Positions 38,813 to 48,545 are shown, numbered from the stretch's first letter. The stretch is DNA of 64,000 bases from Pseudomonas sp. stari2 (GCF_040760005.1 NZ_CP099760.1:266001-330000), one strand, 5' to 3'. Program-made: numbers and translations. Notes: generated from the sequence alone by a model not told the origin.

Positions 38813-39103
38813 TCAGTGTTGCTCGTCGGGCTTTTTCTTCAGCTTCGGGTTCGGGAAGAACTGCACTGCCTGAACCGTCTTGTCCGGTGCAGGCTTGAGC
38901 GCGCTGGTGTTGACCCGCGTGCCCAGTTCCTTCGGAACCGACAACCCTTGGGCATTGAGCGTATCGCTGTAGCCGCACGCCACGCATTCGCGGTGCGGAA
39001 CATCGTCCTCGCTCCACATCATCAGCTTGTCCGGCTCGCTGCACGCCGGGCAGACCGCCCCGGCGATAAAGCGTTTTTTCGTTTTCACAGGTGCCTCACT
39101 CAT
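38813..39103 (-). CDS. YheV family zinc-ribbon protein
   Basis: This 96-residue protein has two CxxC pairs, CPAC (about 18-21) and CVAC (about 40-43), forming a likely zinc ribbon. It fits the YheV family, which is encoded next to prlC in gammaproteobacteria. Its start overlaps the prlC stop as ATGA, so it is coupled to the peptidase. Function is unknown. Confidence 0.87.
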   Translation of the reverse strand: MSEAPVKTKKRFIAGAVCPACSEPDKLMMWSEDDVPHRECVACGYSDTLNAQGLSVPKELGTRVNTSALKPAPDKTVQAVQFFPNPKLKKKPDEQH

Positions 39104-41151
39104 GCTGCCGCGTCCTCACTCAGGCCGCTGTGGCGCAAGAGTGCGTCAATCGATGGCTCACGGCCACGGAAGTCGACGAACAGCACCATCGGCTCCTGCG
39201 AGCCGCCGCGGGCCAGGATTGCTTCGCGGAAGGCACGACCGGTGTCGGCATTCAGCACGCCGTCTTCTTCGAACCTGGAGAAGGCGTCCGCCGACAGCAC
39301 TTCCGCCCACTTGTAGCTGTAGTAACCCGCCGCGTAACCGCCGGCAAAGATGTGCGCAAAGCTGTTCGGGAAGCGGTTGTAAGCCGGTGGTCGCATTACC
39401 GAGACTTCATCTCGCACACCTTCCAGCACCTGCGCAACGCTGCGGCCATCGCCGTGGGTGGCGTGCAGTTCGAAGTCGAACAGCGAGAATTCCAGCTGGC
39501 GCACCATCATCAGGCCGGACTGGAAGTTCTTCGCCGCGAGCATTTTTTCCAGCAGATCCTGCGGCAATGGCTCGCCGGTTTCGTAGTGGCCGGAGATCAG
39601 CGCCAGGCCTTCCGGCTCCCAGCACCAGTTTTCCATGAACTGGCTCGGCAGCTCGACCGCGTCCCACGCTACGCCGTTGATGCCGGATACGCCGGCATGT
39701 TCGACGCGGGTCAGCAGGTGATGCAGGCCGTGGCCGAATTCGTGGAACAGGGTGGTGACTTCATCGTGGGTCAGCAGCGCAGGCTTGCCGCTGTCGGCCG
39801 GGGTGAAGTTGCACACCAGGTTGGCCACCGGGCTTTGCAGCACGCCGTCGATGGTGCGGCGACGGTCGCGGGCGCCGTCCATCCAGGCACCGCCGCGCTT
39901 GTTGGCGCGGGCGTAGAGGTCGAAGAAGAAGCGGCCGACGTGCTGGCCGTTTTCCTTGATCTCGAACAGGCGCACGTCCGGATGCCAGGTGTCGAAGCCT
40001 TTCAGTTCGGCGATTTCGATGCCGTACAGACGCTGAACGATGGCGAACAGGCCGCCCAGTACCTTGTCGATCGGGAAGTAGGCGCGCAGGGTTTCCTGGG
40101 CGACGCTGTAGCGTTGTTCACGGAGTTTTTCCCCGTAGAAACCGCTGTCCCAGCTTTGCAGATCGGCGCAGCCTTGTTCGGCGGCATAAGCCTTGAGCTG
40201 TTGCAGGTCCTGGGCGGCAAAAGGTTTGCTGCGCTTGGCCAGATCACGCAGGAAGCTCAGCACCTGATCGCTGGACTCGGCCATCTTGGTCGCCAGGCTC
40301 AGCTCGGAGAAGCTGGAGAAACCGAGCAGTTTTGCCAGCTCCTGACGCAGGTCGAGGATTTCGCCCATCACCGGGCCGTTGTCGTTCTGGCCGGCGTTCG
40401 GGCCTTGATCCGACGCACGGGTGCAGTAGGCGGCGTAGACTTCTTCACGCAGCGCACGGTCCTGGGCGTAGGTCATCACCGCGTAGTAGCTCGGGAATTC
40501 CAGGGTGATCAGCCAGCCGTCGAGGCCTTTGGCCTGTGCCGCAGCGGCCATCTGCGCCTTGGCCGAATCGGTCAGGCCGGCGAGGGCGGCTTCGTCGGTC
40601 AGGTGCTTGGTCCAGGCCTGAGTGGCGTCGAGCAACTGGTTGGAGAAGCGGCTGCCCAGCTCGGACAGCTTGCTCTGCACTTCGGCGTAGCGCTTCTGCT
40701 CGGCTTCCGGCAAGTCGATACCCGACAGGCGGAAATCACGCAGGGCGTGTTCCAGAATGGTTTTCTGCGCCACGTCGAAACCGGCGGCTTCCGGGCTATT
40801 GGCCAGGGCTTCATAGGCCTGGAACAGCTCGCGGTTCTGGCCCATCTCGGTGGAGTAGGCGCTCAAGGCCGGCAGGCACGACTCGTAGGCTTCACGCAGT
40901 TCGGCGCTGTTGCACACGGCATTGAGGTGACTGACCGGGCTCCAGGCAGCGCCCAGGCGATCATTGAGCTCGTCCATCGCCAGCACCAGCCCGGCCCAGG
41001 TCGGGTTCTGGCCTTGGGTCTTGAGGATTTCGGCGATGGCTGCGCGGTTTTCGGCCAGGATGGTTTCGATGGCCGGCTGCACGTGTTCGGCACGGATCGC
41101 GGAGAACGGCGGCAGGTCGTAGGACTGCAGAAGAGGGTTGTTCACGCTCAC
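39100..41151 (-). CDS. prlC: Oligopeptidase A
   Basis: This 683-residue M3 zinc peptidase breaks down signal peptides and other short peptides in the cytoplasm. The zinc motif is FHEFGHGLHH, with the third ligand region NGVAWDAVELPSQF. I prefer the GTG at 41151, which follows AAGG by 8 bp and gives the usual length, over the ATG at 41178. It is divergent from the gamma carbonic anhydrase gene. Confidence 0.94.
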   Translation of the reverse strand: MSVNNPLLQSYDLPPFSAIRAEHVQPAIETILAENRAAIAEILKTQGQNPTWAGLVLAMDELNDRLGAAWSPVSHLNAVCNSAELREAYESCLPALSAYSTEMGQNRELFQAYEALANSPEAAGFDVAQKTILEHALRDFRLSGIDLPEAEQKRYAEVQSKLSELGSRFSNQLLDATQAWTKHLTDEAALAGLTDSAKAQMAAAAQAKGLDGWLITLEFPSYYAVMTYAQDRALREEVYAAYCTRASDQGPNAGQNDNGPVMGEILDLRQELAKLLGFSSFSELSLATKMAESSDQVLSFLRDLAKRSKPFAAQDLQQLKAYAAEQGCADLQSWDSGFYGEKLREQRYSVAQETLRAYFPIDKVLGGLFAIVQRLYGIEIAELKGFDTWHPDVRLFEIKENGQHVGRFFFDLYARANKRGGAWMDGARDRRRTIDGVLQSPVANLVCNFTPADSGKPALLTHDEVTTLFHEFGHGLHHLLTRVEHAGVSGINGVAWDAVELPSQFMENWCWEPEGLALISGHYETGEPLPQDLLEKMLAAKNFQSGLMMVRQLEFSLFDFELHATHGDGRSVAQVLEGVRDEVSVMRPPAYNRFPNSFAHIFAGGYAAGYYSYKWAEVLSADAFSRFEEDGVLNADTGRAFREAILARGGSQEPMVLFVDFRGREPSIDALLRHSGLSEDAAA

Positions 41152-41240
41152 GGTTGGCACCTTGGCTGGAAGAAACATGCGCCCATCTTAATTACAATCG
41201 ACACCCACCGCAGCTATCGGCGACAGAGAGAGAACTAATC

Positions 41241-41786
41241 GTGTCCCTTCGCAAGTACCAGAATCACACCCCACGCTTGAGCCAAGGCGCTTTTGTCGAC
41301 GGCTCGGCGGTGGTGATCGGCGACGTCGAAATCGGCGAAGACAGCTCCGTGTGGCCGTTGACGGTGATCCGTGGCGACATGCACCGCATCCGCATCGGTG
41401 CGCGCACCAGCGTGCAGGATGGTTGCGTGTTGCACATCACCCACGCCGGCCCGTTCAACCCGGACGGTTTCCCGCTGCTGATCGGCGATGACGTGACCAT
41501 CGCCCACAAGGTCATGCTGCATGGCTGCACCGTCGGCAACCGCGTGCTGATCGGCATGGGCAGCATCGTCATGGACGGTGCGGTGGTCGAGGACGACGTG
41601 ATCATCGGCGCCGGCAGCCTGGTGCCACCGGGTAAACGCCTGGAAAGCGGCTTTCTGTACGTGGGCAGCCCGGTGAAACAGGTTCGCCCTTTGACCGACA
41701 AGGAAAACGCCTTTTTCACCTACAGCGCGGCGAACTACGTGAAGCTCAAGGATCTGCATCTGGCTGAAGGCTACGACCAGCTCTGA
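41241..41786 (+). CDS. Gamma carbonic anhydrase-like hexapeptide protein
   Basis: This 181-residue left-handed beta-helix protein has the gamma carbonic anhydrase histidines at 68, 89 and 94 (HITH, AHKVMLH). It belongs to the YrdA/PaaY group; some members have little anhydrase activity. The start is GTG at 41241. It is divergent from prlC and lies 28 bp before a HAD phosphatase gene. Confidence 0.9.
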   Translation: MSLRKYQNHTPRLSQGAFVDGSAVVIGDVEIGEDSSVWPLTVIRGDMHRIRIGARTSVQDGCVLHITHAGPFNPDGFPLLIGDDVTIAHKVMLHGCTVGNRVLIGMGSIVMDGAVVEDDVIIGAGSLVPPGKRLESGFLYVGSPVKQVRPLTDKENAFFTYSAANYVKLKDLHLAEGYDQL

Positions 41787-41814
41787 TTTTTCTCTCTATT
41801 GCCCGGGATTTTTC

Positions 41815-42465
41815 ATGCATTACCAGACTGTACTGTTCGACCTCGATGGCACTCTCACCGACCCGCGTGAGGGCATCACCCGCTCCATCCAGTTTGCTTT
41901 GAGCAAACTCGGTATCGATGAGCCGGACCTGACCAAACTGGAACACTTCATCGGTCCGCCGCTGTTGCAGGCGTTCATGCAGTTTTATGGTTTCGATGAA
42001 GCCAAGGCCTGGGAGGCGGTGAATTTCTATCGCGAGCGCTTCAAGGTCACCGGCCTTTACGAGAACCGAGTTTTCGAGGGCGTCACACCGTTGCTGGAAA
42101 CCTTGGGCAGCCAGGGCCGGCAGTTGTACATCGCGACGTCGAAGCCGTGGGTGTTCGCCCGGGAAATCGCCCGGCACTTCGATTTCGCCAGACACTTCAA
42201 GGTGATCTACGGCAGCGAACTGGACGGCACCCGCACCAACAAGGTCGAGCTGATTGCCCACCTGATGTCAGCAGAAGGGCTGGATCCGGCCAGCACGCTG
42301 ATGATCGGTGACCGTAAACACGACCTGATCGGCGCCCGCAGCAATGGTCTGGATGCGGCAGCCGTGGGTTATGGCTTCGGTAGTCATGAAGAGCTGAGCG
42401 CCGAGGCGCCGGCCTACCACTTCGAAACCCTGGCCGAGTTGCATCAGGCGTTTTTGCAGCGCTGA
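41815..42465 (+). CDS. HAD-family phosphatase (phosphoglycolate phosphatase-like)
   Basis: This 216-residue protein has HAD motif I DLDGTL (Asp9, Asp11), motif II in ATSKP and motif III/IV in IGDRKHD. It resembles subfamily IA phosphatases related to Gph. Substrate unknown. It ends 3 bp before the converging HExxH lipoprotein gene. Confidence 0.87.
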   Translation: MHYQTVLFDLDGTLTDPREGITRSIQFALSKLGIDEPDLTKLEHFIGPPLLQAFMQFYGFDEAKAWEAVNFYRERFKVTGLYENRVFEGVTPLLETLGSQGRQLYIATSKPWVFAREIARHFDFARHFKVIYGSELDGTRTNKVELIAHLMSAEGLDPASTLMIGDRKHDLIGARSNGLDAAAVGYGFGSHEELSAEAPAYHFETLAELHQAFLQR

Positions 42466-42468
42466 CCG

Positions 42469-43554
42469 TCAGTCGGAGCGAACGGCGGCCAGCTCACGCA
42501 GGGCTGTCTTTCGCTTGTCAGTCGGCAATCCGCCGAGTTTTTCCACCTGTGCATAGAACTTCTGCCAATCCCCGCCCACCTGCCTGAACAGGGCAGCAAA
42601 CGCCGGCACCCACTGGTCATACAACCCGAACGGCAACAATCGCGCATTGTTCAACGGCGCATTGACCCAGGCGTCATAACGCTTGTCCCCGGCCCACTGG
42701 CTGTCGCGCATCTCCCGATAGTCCCGGCGAAACCGTTCGAACTCGGCAGTCTTGCGTTCGCGCAACTGCTCGACGGGCATCTGTTGTGTGTACAGCTTTT
42801 CCAGCCGGGCACGGGTATCGAGGATCAGTTGAATGAACTGGTCGCGACGTTTGATCTGGGCATCGTTCTCTGGCGGCAAGCCACGAAACGCCCGCCACTG
42901 CCGGGTGCCTTCCTGCTCGACAAAGGTGGCGTAGGACTCGTTGAACTCGGTGTCGTCCTTCACATAGAAACGCTGATGGCCCAGCTCATGGAAGATCAGC
43001 GTGGCCAAGCGCTCGTCGCCCCAGCCCATCATCGAATTGAGGATCGGGTCGTTGAACCAGCCCAGGGTCGAATAGGCTTCGACGCCACCAATCGACACAT
43101 CCATGCCTTGCAGGCGCTGAATCGCTGCCTCACCCCGCGCCGCACTCTGGCTGTAGTAGCCGCGATAGGCCACGCAGCCGGCAATCGGGAAGCAATGGTT
43201 CTGCGGACTCAGGGAAAACTCCGGGGTGGCGAACACGTTCCACACCACGTACGGCCGGTGGATGTCGGCGTACAGGCGATAGCTCTGGTTATCCGGCAGG
43301 TGCAGGTGTTGGCTGGCGAAATCCCGGGCCTTTTGTGCCTGGGCCAGGTGGGCGCGCAGTGTTGCGTCGCGGTTCGGGTCGGCAATCACCTCGGCCACCG
43401 GCTCTCGCGCCCGCAGCAATTGCAGTTGACCGCTGGCCAGCTGGCTGTAGTAGCTGATGCTGGAGCAACCGTTGAGCAACAAAAACAACGCACCCGGAAA
43501 CAAAACCCGCAAAACGCGATCAAGTAACCCAAGGCTTGGAAACGGCCTGATCAC
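42469..43554 (-). CDS. Lipoprotein with HExxH motif, predicted aminopeptidase (COG4324-like)
   Basis: This 361-residue protein has a signal with lipobox LNGC (Cys30) and the zinc motif HELGH (189-193), followed by NESYATFVE with Glu206 as a likely third ligand. It fits a family annotated as putative aminopeptidases. The start is GTG at 43554 with a weak ribosome site. It is divergent from a small lipoprotein gene. Confidence 0.82.
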   Translation of the reverse strand: MIRPFPSLGLLDRVLRVLFPGALFLLLNGCSSISYYSQLASGQLQLLRAREPVAEVIADPNRDATLRAHLAQAQKARDFASQHLHLPDNQSYRLYADIHRPYVVWNVFATPEFSLSPQNHCFPIAGCVAYRGYYSQSAARGEAAIQRLQGMDVSIGGVEAYSTLGWFNDPILNSMMGWGDERLATLIFHELGHQRFYVKDDTEFNESYATFVEQEGTRQWRAFRGLPPENDAQIKRRDQFIQLILDTRARLEKLYTQQMPVEQLRERKTAEFERFRRDYREMRDSQWAGDKRYDAWVNAPLNNARLLPFGLYDQWVPAFAALFRQVGGDWQKFYAQVEKLGGLPTDKRKTALRELAAVRSD

Positions 43555-43613
43555 AATAAAAACATCCCTGGAAAGTCTGATCGCAAGACTATCCCGCCCA
43601 TTGGAGCTTCGCC

Positions 43614-44036
43614 ATGCGCATCTTGATACTGACGGGAGGCCTGCTGACGCTGGCCGGTTGTGCCGGATTCGGAATGCCTTCGCCTGACCCCACGCAAGCC
43701 TGGATCGATCTGGACGCCCGGCAACAGGACACGGCGCTGCAAGCGCTGGAAGTCGACAGGAAGGCCGCCGTCGACAAACGTTACTTCGAAGTACAGCCTG
43801 GCAGTCATGAACTTAAGGTGCGCTACCAGTTTCCGGTGGAGGCGACCAACATCGGCCCGGACGCCGAGCCTCTGTGGCGCGATTGCCAGTTGAGCCTGAA
43901 ATTCACCGACTTCAACGCCGGCCAGCGCTATCAGCTCCAGGCGGGCTATATCGGATTCCGGCCGTGGGCCAAGCTCTATGACCAACAGAAAAATGTAGTC
44001 GGTCAGGGCAAACCGGCGGGCTGTCAGCGCACCTGA
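43614..44036 (+). CDS. Small lipoprotein, first of a paralogous pair
   Basis: This 140-residue protein has a lipoprotein signal with lipobox LAGC (Cys16). It shares with the next gene the blocks RYFEVQPGSHEL / RFFQVTPGSHEL and FNAGQRYQL / FEAGQRYVL. The family is unknown to me; I recall similar lipoproteins near PA0061-PA0062. The common PGSHEL block suggests a small beta-rich domain. Confidence 0.82.
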   Translation: MRILILTGGLLTLAGCAGFGMPSPDPTQAWIDLDARQQDTALQALEVDRKAAVDKRYFEVQPGSHELKVRYQFPVEATNIGPDAEPLWRDCQLSLKFTDFNAGQRYQLQAGYIGFRPWAKLYDQQKNVVGQGKPAGCQRT

Positions 44037-44076
44037 TCGGCGTTATGCTGGATGTCCGAATCCACGGACATTCATC

Positions 44077-44496
44077 ATGCGCAAGTCAATGCTGTTGCTG
44101 ATTGCCGGTGTGCTCGCCGGTTGTCAGACGCCGATGCCCCCGGTCGACCCCAACATGGCCTGGGTCGAGTTTTCGACGCCGACCCCGGGCGGAAAACTGC
44201 TGATGGCCGAACGTCTCGACAAACAGCGCCTGACTGACGGACGTTTTTTCCAGGTAACGCCCGGCAGCCATGAATTGCTGGTGCGTTTCGATTTCGAGGC
44301 ACCCGGTGGAGGCGCCGGCATGTTGAACGACCCTGTGGAGCGCCTGTGCTACCTGACCATCCGCTTCGACCATTTCGAAGCGGGTCAGCGTTACGTGCTG
44401 GAGGGTCGCTCCCTGATGTTTACTCCCAGTGCCCGGCTGTATAACGCCAAGCGGGAAATCGTCGCCGAGGATCGCGACACCTATTGCGCTATCTAG
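44077..44496 (+). CDS. Small lipoprotein, second of a paralogous pair
   Basis: This 139-residue protein has lipobox LAGC (Cys16) and the same block order as the preceding gene, with the start PMPPVDPNMAWVEF matching PSPDPTQAWIDL. The two lie 40 bp apart and probably form one operon. Residues after Cys are Gln-Thr, so outer membrane sorting is likely. Confidence 0.82.
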   Translation: MRKSMLLLIAGVLAGCQTPMPPVDPNMAWVEFSTPTPGGKLLMAERLDKQRLTDGRFFQVTPGSHELLVRFDFEAPGGGAGMLNDPVERLCYLTIRFDHFEAGQRYVLEGRSLMFTPSARLYNAKREIVAEDRDTYCAI

Positions 44497-44502
44497 CGTC
44501 AG

Positions 44503-44742
44503 TCAGCTGTCGTTCTTCTGGTAGATGATGGCCTTGGTGCCGTTCTCGCAAGTGCCGACGATCATGGCGACGTCGTGCTTTTCGGCTTCCTCTTTGGAAA
44601 CTATCTCCAAGGTGTAGGAAGGCACAGCATTCGCCTGAATCTTGATTTCGATCTCTTTCCTGAGTTCTTCGCAATCTTTGGGTGCCGCGATGGCCGAAGT
44701 TGCCAGCACGCCACAGATAACCGCCAAAGCAAAACGTTTCAT
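44503..44742 (-). CDS. DUF1161 small exported protein
   Basis: This 79-residue protein has a signal peptide (about 1-20, ending AIAA) and two cysteines (CEELR and GTCENGT) that probably form a disulfide. The YTLEIV segment and final ENGTKAIIY match the DUF1161 family. A second paralogue lies at 46598-46822. It is 6 bp from the converging lipoprotein gene. Confidence 0.85.
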   Translation of the reverse strand: MKRFALAVICGVLATSAIAAPKDCEELRKEIEIKIQANAVPSYTLEIVSKEEAEKHDVAMIVGTCENGTKAIIYQKNDS

Positions 44743-44844
44743 GGTTGAAGCTCCTGGGAGCAGTGCGCACGACGATGCGCGAAAGCTGCTGTCATTTATT
44801 CGACCACATTTTTGCCTGGCGGGTTCTGATTCTGCTCAAGTCGA

Positions 44845-45276
44845 TCAGCTGACCAGCGACGCATCCAGGCTGATCTTCGCATTCAATACCTTCGACACCG
44901 GGCAACCTTCCTTGGCCTTGTTGCTCAGTTCTTCGAACTGCGCCTGGGTGGCGCCCGGAATCTTCGCCTTGAGAATCAGCTTCACTGCAGTGATCGCGAA
45001 ACCGCCGTCAACCTGATCAAGGGTGACTTCGGCCTGGGTATCGATGCTTTCGGCCTTCAGCCCGGCGTCGCCGAGGATCATCGAGAACGCCATGGAGAAA
45101 CAGCCGGCATGGGCGGCGCCGATCAGTTCTTCCGGGTTGGTGCCCTTGCCGCCCTCGAAGCGGGCCTTGAAGCCGTAGGGCGCTTCCCGCAGGACGCCGG
45201 TCTCGGTGGAGATCGAGCCGATGCCGGTCTTCAGGTCACCTTCCCAATGTGCGGATGCCTTCTTCACGATAGCCAT
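44845..45276 (-). CDS. osmC: OsmC family peroxidase
   Basis: This 143-residue enzyme reduces organic hydroperoxides. The two catalytic cysteines are in AHAGCFSM and EGCPVSK. The ATG at 45276 follows AAGGAG. Osmotic and stationary-phase induction is usual for the family; the upstream region was not resolved into promoter elements. Confidence 0.93.
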   Translation of the reverse strand: MAIVKKASAHWEGDLKTGIGSISTETGVLREAPYGFKARFEGGKGTNPEELIGAAHAGCFSMAFSMILGDAGLKAESIDTQAEVTLDQVDGGFAITAVKLILKAKIPGATQAQFEELSNKAKEGCPVSKVLNAKISLDASLVS

Positions 45277-45519
45277 GTGTGCCTCCTTCAATTCGGGCGC
45301 GAAACGCCGCGCCGTTGTGGTTTTTGCCTGCAAGGCTTCTGAGGATAGACGCCGGAACAAAGTTCAGCCTGGTTGAATCGTTGACTTTTTTAGTAGGAAA
45401 TTTCGGATCGGCTATTGAAACTCGGGTATATGCCCTTATTGCAGAGAACACGCTTATGAATTGGGCAGGTTTGCGTTCGTCAGGAACAAACCGGCGCCCT
45501 CAATCGGAGATGCAGGTTC

Positions 45520-46527
45520 ATGAAGCAACTGTCCGACGTAAAGTTTTCCACCCTCGATCTGGTTCCGGTGCGCGAGAACGGCAGCCCGGCCCAGTCGCTG
45601 CGCAACTCGCTGGATCTGGCGCAGCATGTCGAGAAATTCGGCTACACCCGGTTCTGGGTCGCCGAGCACCACAATATGGACGGCATCGCCAGTTCCGCCA
45701 CATCGGTGCTGCTGGGTTACCTGGCCGGCGGCACGTCGACCATCCGTGTCGGCTCTGGCGGTGTGATGCTGCCCAACCACGCGCCGTTGGTGATTGCCGA
45801 GCAGTTCGGCACCCTTGAAAGCCTGTATCCGGGGCGGATCGACCTCGGCCTGGGCCGCGCACCCGGCTCCGACCAGATGACCGCCCGAGCCCTGCGCCGT
45901 GAACGCTCCGGCAGTGCCGACGACTTCCCGGAAGACGTGGCCGAACTGGCGCGTTTCCTCGGCCCGCGTACGCCGGATCAACGTGTGATTGCGATGCCGG
46001 GTACCGGCACCAATGTGCCGATCTGGCTGTTGGGTTCCAGCCTGTTCAGTGCGCAACTGGCCGGCGAGCGCGGTTTGCCCTACGCCTTTGCCTCACATTT
46101 CGCACCGCGCTTCATGCACGAGGCGATTCGCGTCTACCGCAACCACTTCAGGCCATCGGCGGTGCTCGACAAGCCGTACGTGATGCTCGGCGTGCCGCTG
46201 GTGGCTGCCGACACCGACGAGCAAGCCGATTACCTGGCAACCTCGGTGTACCAGCGAATTCTCGCGCTGATGCGTGGGCAAAGTCTGGTGCAGCGTCCGC
46301 CGGTGAAAACCATGGACGGCTTGTGGCTGCCCCACGAGCGTGAAGCGGTGGGTGATTTCCTCGGTCTGGCGATGGTCGGCAGCCCGCAGAAAGTCCGCGC
46401 GAAACTCGAAGTGCTGATCGAACAGACCCAGGCTGACGAACTGATCTTCACCTGCGACCTGTATGAACACACCGACCGCCTGCATTCCTACGAGCTGCTG
46501 GCGCAGGTGATGAAGGGTGAGGTCTGA
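45520..46527 (+). CDS. Luciferase-like (LLM) flavin-dependent oxidoreductase
   Basis: This 335-residue TIM-barrel protein begins [13 protein letters not shown] ([12 protein letters not shown]) and contains [23 protein letters not shown] and DLGLGRAPG, the pattern of the YhbW group of bacterial luciferase relatives. Substrate unknown. GGAG lies 8 bp before the ATG. A terminator follows. Confidence 0.9.
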   Translation: MKQLSDVKFSTLDLVPVRENGSPAQSLRNSLDLAQHVEKFGYTRFWVAEHHNMDGIASSATSVLLGYLAGGTSTIRVGSGGVMLPNHAPLVIAEQFGTLESLYPGRIDLGLGRAPGSDQMTARALRRERSGSADDFPEDVAELARFLGPRTPDQRVIAMPGTGTNVPIWLLGSSLFSAQLAGERGLPYAFASHFAPRFMHEAIRVYRNHFRPSAVLDKPYVMLGVPLVAADTDEQADYLATSVYQRILALMRGQSLVQRPPVKTMDGLWLPHEREAVGDFLGLAMVGSPQKVRAKLEVLIEQTQADELIFTCDLYEHTDRLHSYELLAQVMKGEV

Positions 46528-46555
46528 TAGTTGTGTAAAAGATAGCCGGGTACAA

Positions 46556-46582
46556 AAAAGCCGACGCATTGCGTCGGCTTTT
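46556..46582. terminator. Bidirectional terminator after the LLM oxidoreductase
   Basis: A stem of AAAAGCCGACGCA and its complement with a 2-bp apex lies between converging genes, with A and T runs on both sides. Confidence 0.87.
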
Positions 46583-46597
46583 GCATTTCAGGCGCGA

Positions 46598-46822
46598 TCA
46601 ACCGCGCTTGTAGACGATTTCCTTGGTGCCACCCTCGCACTTGCCGACAACCTTGCCGCCAGCGGCAGCACCTTTATCGACGATTTCCAGTGAATAACCG
46701 GAGACGTGTTTCGCGTCCAGTTTCGCCGCAATCTCGGCTTTCACTTCTTCACAGGGCTTGCCGGCAGCAAACGCACCACCCGCAAGGCTCAACAAACCTA
46801 CTGCCAATATGAACTTCTTCAT
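46598..46822 (-). CDS. DUF1161 small exported protein, second paralogue
   Basis: This 74-residue protein has a signal peptide (about 1-19) and two cysteines (PCEEVK and GKCEGGT). The segments YSLEIV and GGTKEIVY align with the DUF1161 protein at 44503. The ATG at 46822 follows GGGAG. Likely periplasmic; role unknown. Confidence 0.85.
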   Translation of the reverse strand: MKKFILAVGLLSLAGGAFAAGKPCEEVKAEIAAKLDAKHVSGYSLEIVDKGAAAGGKVVGKCEGGTKEIVYKRG

Positions 46823-46950
46823 CGGTCGCACTCCCTGGTCGGATTAAAAGAGGCGGGCATCAGGTCATTTACCCGATGCGCTCACCCTGTAGCGCTTTGC
46901 CATTCCTATGGCATTCGGCCAGCGCGCAAGTTCAGAAGCGTAGCCCAAAC

Positions 46951-47166
46951 TCAGCTGCTGGCAATCCGGAACCCGACTTTCAGGGTCACTTGAAAGTGGG
47001 CAGCCTTGCCATCCTTGATGTGGCCACGGGTATCGACCACTTCAAACCATTCCAGATGCTTGATGCTCTTGTTGGCCTCGGCCAGCGCGTTGTTGATGGC
47101 GTCTTCGATGCTGCTGGTGGAAGAACCGACCAGCTCGACTTTCTTGTAGGTGTGATGGTCACTCAT
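46951..47166 (-). CDS. Dodecin
   Basis: This 71-residue protein matches dodecins, which form hollow dodecamers that store flavin. The helix [14 protein letters not shown] and the strand around [12 protein letters not shown], with the flavin-stacking Trp, are present. AAGGAG precedes the ATG. Cytoplasmic. Confidence 0.93.
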   Translation of the reverse strand: MSDHHTYKKVELVGSSTSSIEDAINNALAEANKSIKHLEWFEVVDTRGHIKDGKAAHFQVTLKVGFRIASS

Positions 47167-47322
47167 GGCGATCTCCTTGACGTGTGGAATTGAGCCTAGC
47201 AGCGATTTGCGCTGTTGATTTCGGTCGCCGGGAGAAACCGGAGTTCAGATTTTCTGCACTTTCCAGAACCCGTGAAGTCCCAAGCAACACACGCCACTCA
47301 TCACCAATGCAGGAGAGCCACC

Positions 47323-47649
47323 ATGGCCAACACCTCGTTACGCAAAGCCTCGTTGCAAAGCATGGAAGCGGAGATCGAGAGTCTGCTCAAGTCGTTGGAA
47401 AGCCTGAAAGACGACGCTTCGGACGAGTCGCGCAAGACCCTCAAGGCGCTCAAGGGCAACGCCGAAAGTGCGCTGAAACATTCGCGCAGCCTGCTCAGCG
47501 ATGCCTACGAAGAAGTCAAAGTCAAAACCCGCGAGACCGGGATCGCCACCCGTGATTACGCGCAGGAACATCCGTGGACGACCGCCGGTGTCGCGGTCGG
47601 TGCGCTGGGTCTGCTGGCCGCTTACTTGCTGTTCAAGCGCGGCGAGTGA
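47323..47649 (+). CDS. DUF883 (ElaB/YqjD) membrane-anchored protein
   Basis: This 108-residue protein has a long charged helix (about 5-75), the segment [15 protein letters not shown] and a C-terminal membrane anchor (about 84-104), the pattern of ElaB/YqjD proteins that tether ribosomes to the inner membrane in stationary phase in E. coli. AGGAG lies before the ATG. The last 28 bp overlap the end of trpI on the other strand. Confidence 0.88.
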   Translation: MANTSLRKASLQSMEAEIESLLKSLESLKDDASDESRKTLKALKGNAESALKHSRSLLSDAYEEVKVKTRETGIATRDYAQEHPWTTAGVAVGALGLLAAYLLFKRGE

Positions 47650-48539
47650 TCCGCCTGGCGCAGCTCATTCCTGAGCCACTGCGCCAATTGCCGGGCGCGC
47701 CCGTCCGCGGCGCGCTTGGGTAGCCACAACGCCAGTTGCGCCGGGGTTTCACTGAAACCCCATGGCGCGACCAGGCGACCGGCCTTCAAGTCCTCGGCCA
47801 CCAAGGGCTCCGGCGCGATCGCCACGCCCAATCCGGCGACGGCCGCCTCCAGCAAGTAGTACAAATGCTCGAAACCTTGTCCCAGTTTCAACGCTTTGGC
47901 GTCGACGCCGCTTTGCTGCGCCCAGCTTGGCCAGGCTTGCGGGCGTGAAGTCGTGTGCAGCAAGGGTTCGCCGAGCAAGGCTGCGGGCGGTGCTGATCTT
48001 AGGTGCTCGTAACCGCTGAACAGCGGGCTCATGACCGGCCCGATGCGTTCGCTAGCCAACTCGTAGACTTGCATGTCCGCCGGCCATGGCGGCTCGGCGA
48101 ACAGCAGCAATGCATCGAGTCCCGGGCGGCGCGGATCGAGGTCGCCTTCTCCGGCCGACAGGTGAAGGCGCAAGTCCGGCAGGTCGGCATTCAATCTTCC
48201 CAGTCGTGGAATGAACCAGCGCGCGAGCAAGCTGCCGGAGCAGCCGAGCACGAAGGGAGCATCGGCGGTGCTTTGGGTCAGTTCGGCGCAGACGCTGCGC
48301 AAGCGGTCGAACGCCTCGCCGCTGGCGTCCCGCAGACGGATGCCGGCATCTGTGAGTTTCAAGCCGCGACCATCCTTGACGAACAGGCTGACGCCGAGGT
48401 GCTCTTCCAGCACCTTTAGCTGTCGGCTAACAGCGCCGTGGGTAACGTGCAGTTGTTCGGCAGCCTGGCTGACGCTGTTCAGCCGTGCGGTCGCTTCGAA
48501 GGCGCGCAGGGCGTTCAACGGGGGAAGGTCATGGCTCAT
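47622..48539 (-). CDS. trpI: LysR-type activator of trpBA
   Basis: This 305-residue regulator has an N-terminal winged helix (about 9-65, [24 protein letters not shown]) and a substrate-binding domain that in TrpI senses indoleglycerol phosphate. It is divergent from trpBA with a 112-bp gap, the arrangement known from P. aeruginosa and P. putida. It controls its own and trpBA promoters. Confidence 0.93.
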   Translation of the reverse strand: MSHDLPPLNALRAFEATARLNSVSQAAEQLHVTHGAVSRQLKVLEEHLGVSLFVKDGRGLKLTDAGIRLRDASGEAFDRLRSVCAELTQSTADAPFVLGCSGSLLARWFIPRLGRLNADLPDLRLHLSAGEGDLDPRRPGLDALLLFAEPPWPADMQVYELASERIGPVMSPLFSGYEHLRSAPPAALLGEPLLHTTSRPQAWPSWAQQSGVDAKALKLGQGFEHLYYLLEAAVAGLGVAIAPEPLVAEDLKAGRLVAPWGFSETPAQLALWLPKRAADGRARQLAQWLRNELRQADHSPRLNSK

Positions 48540-48545
48540 GATATC

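Noticed and set aside
39091..41238. 715-codon plus-strand frame opposite prlC
   Set aside because: Antisense to oligopeptidase A; no motifs and it runs past both ends of the real gene.
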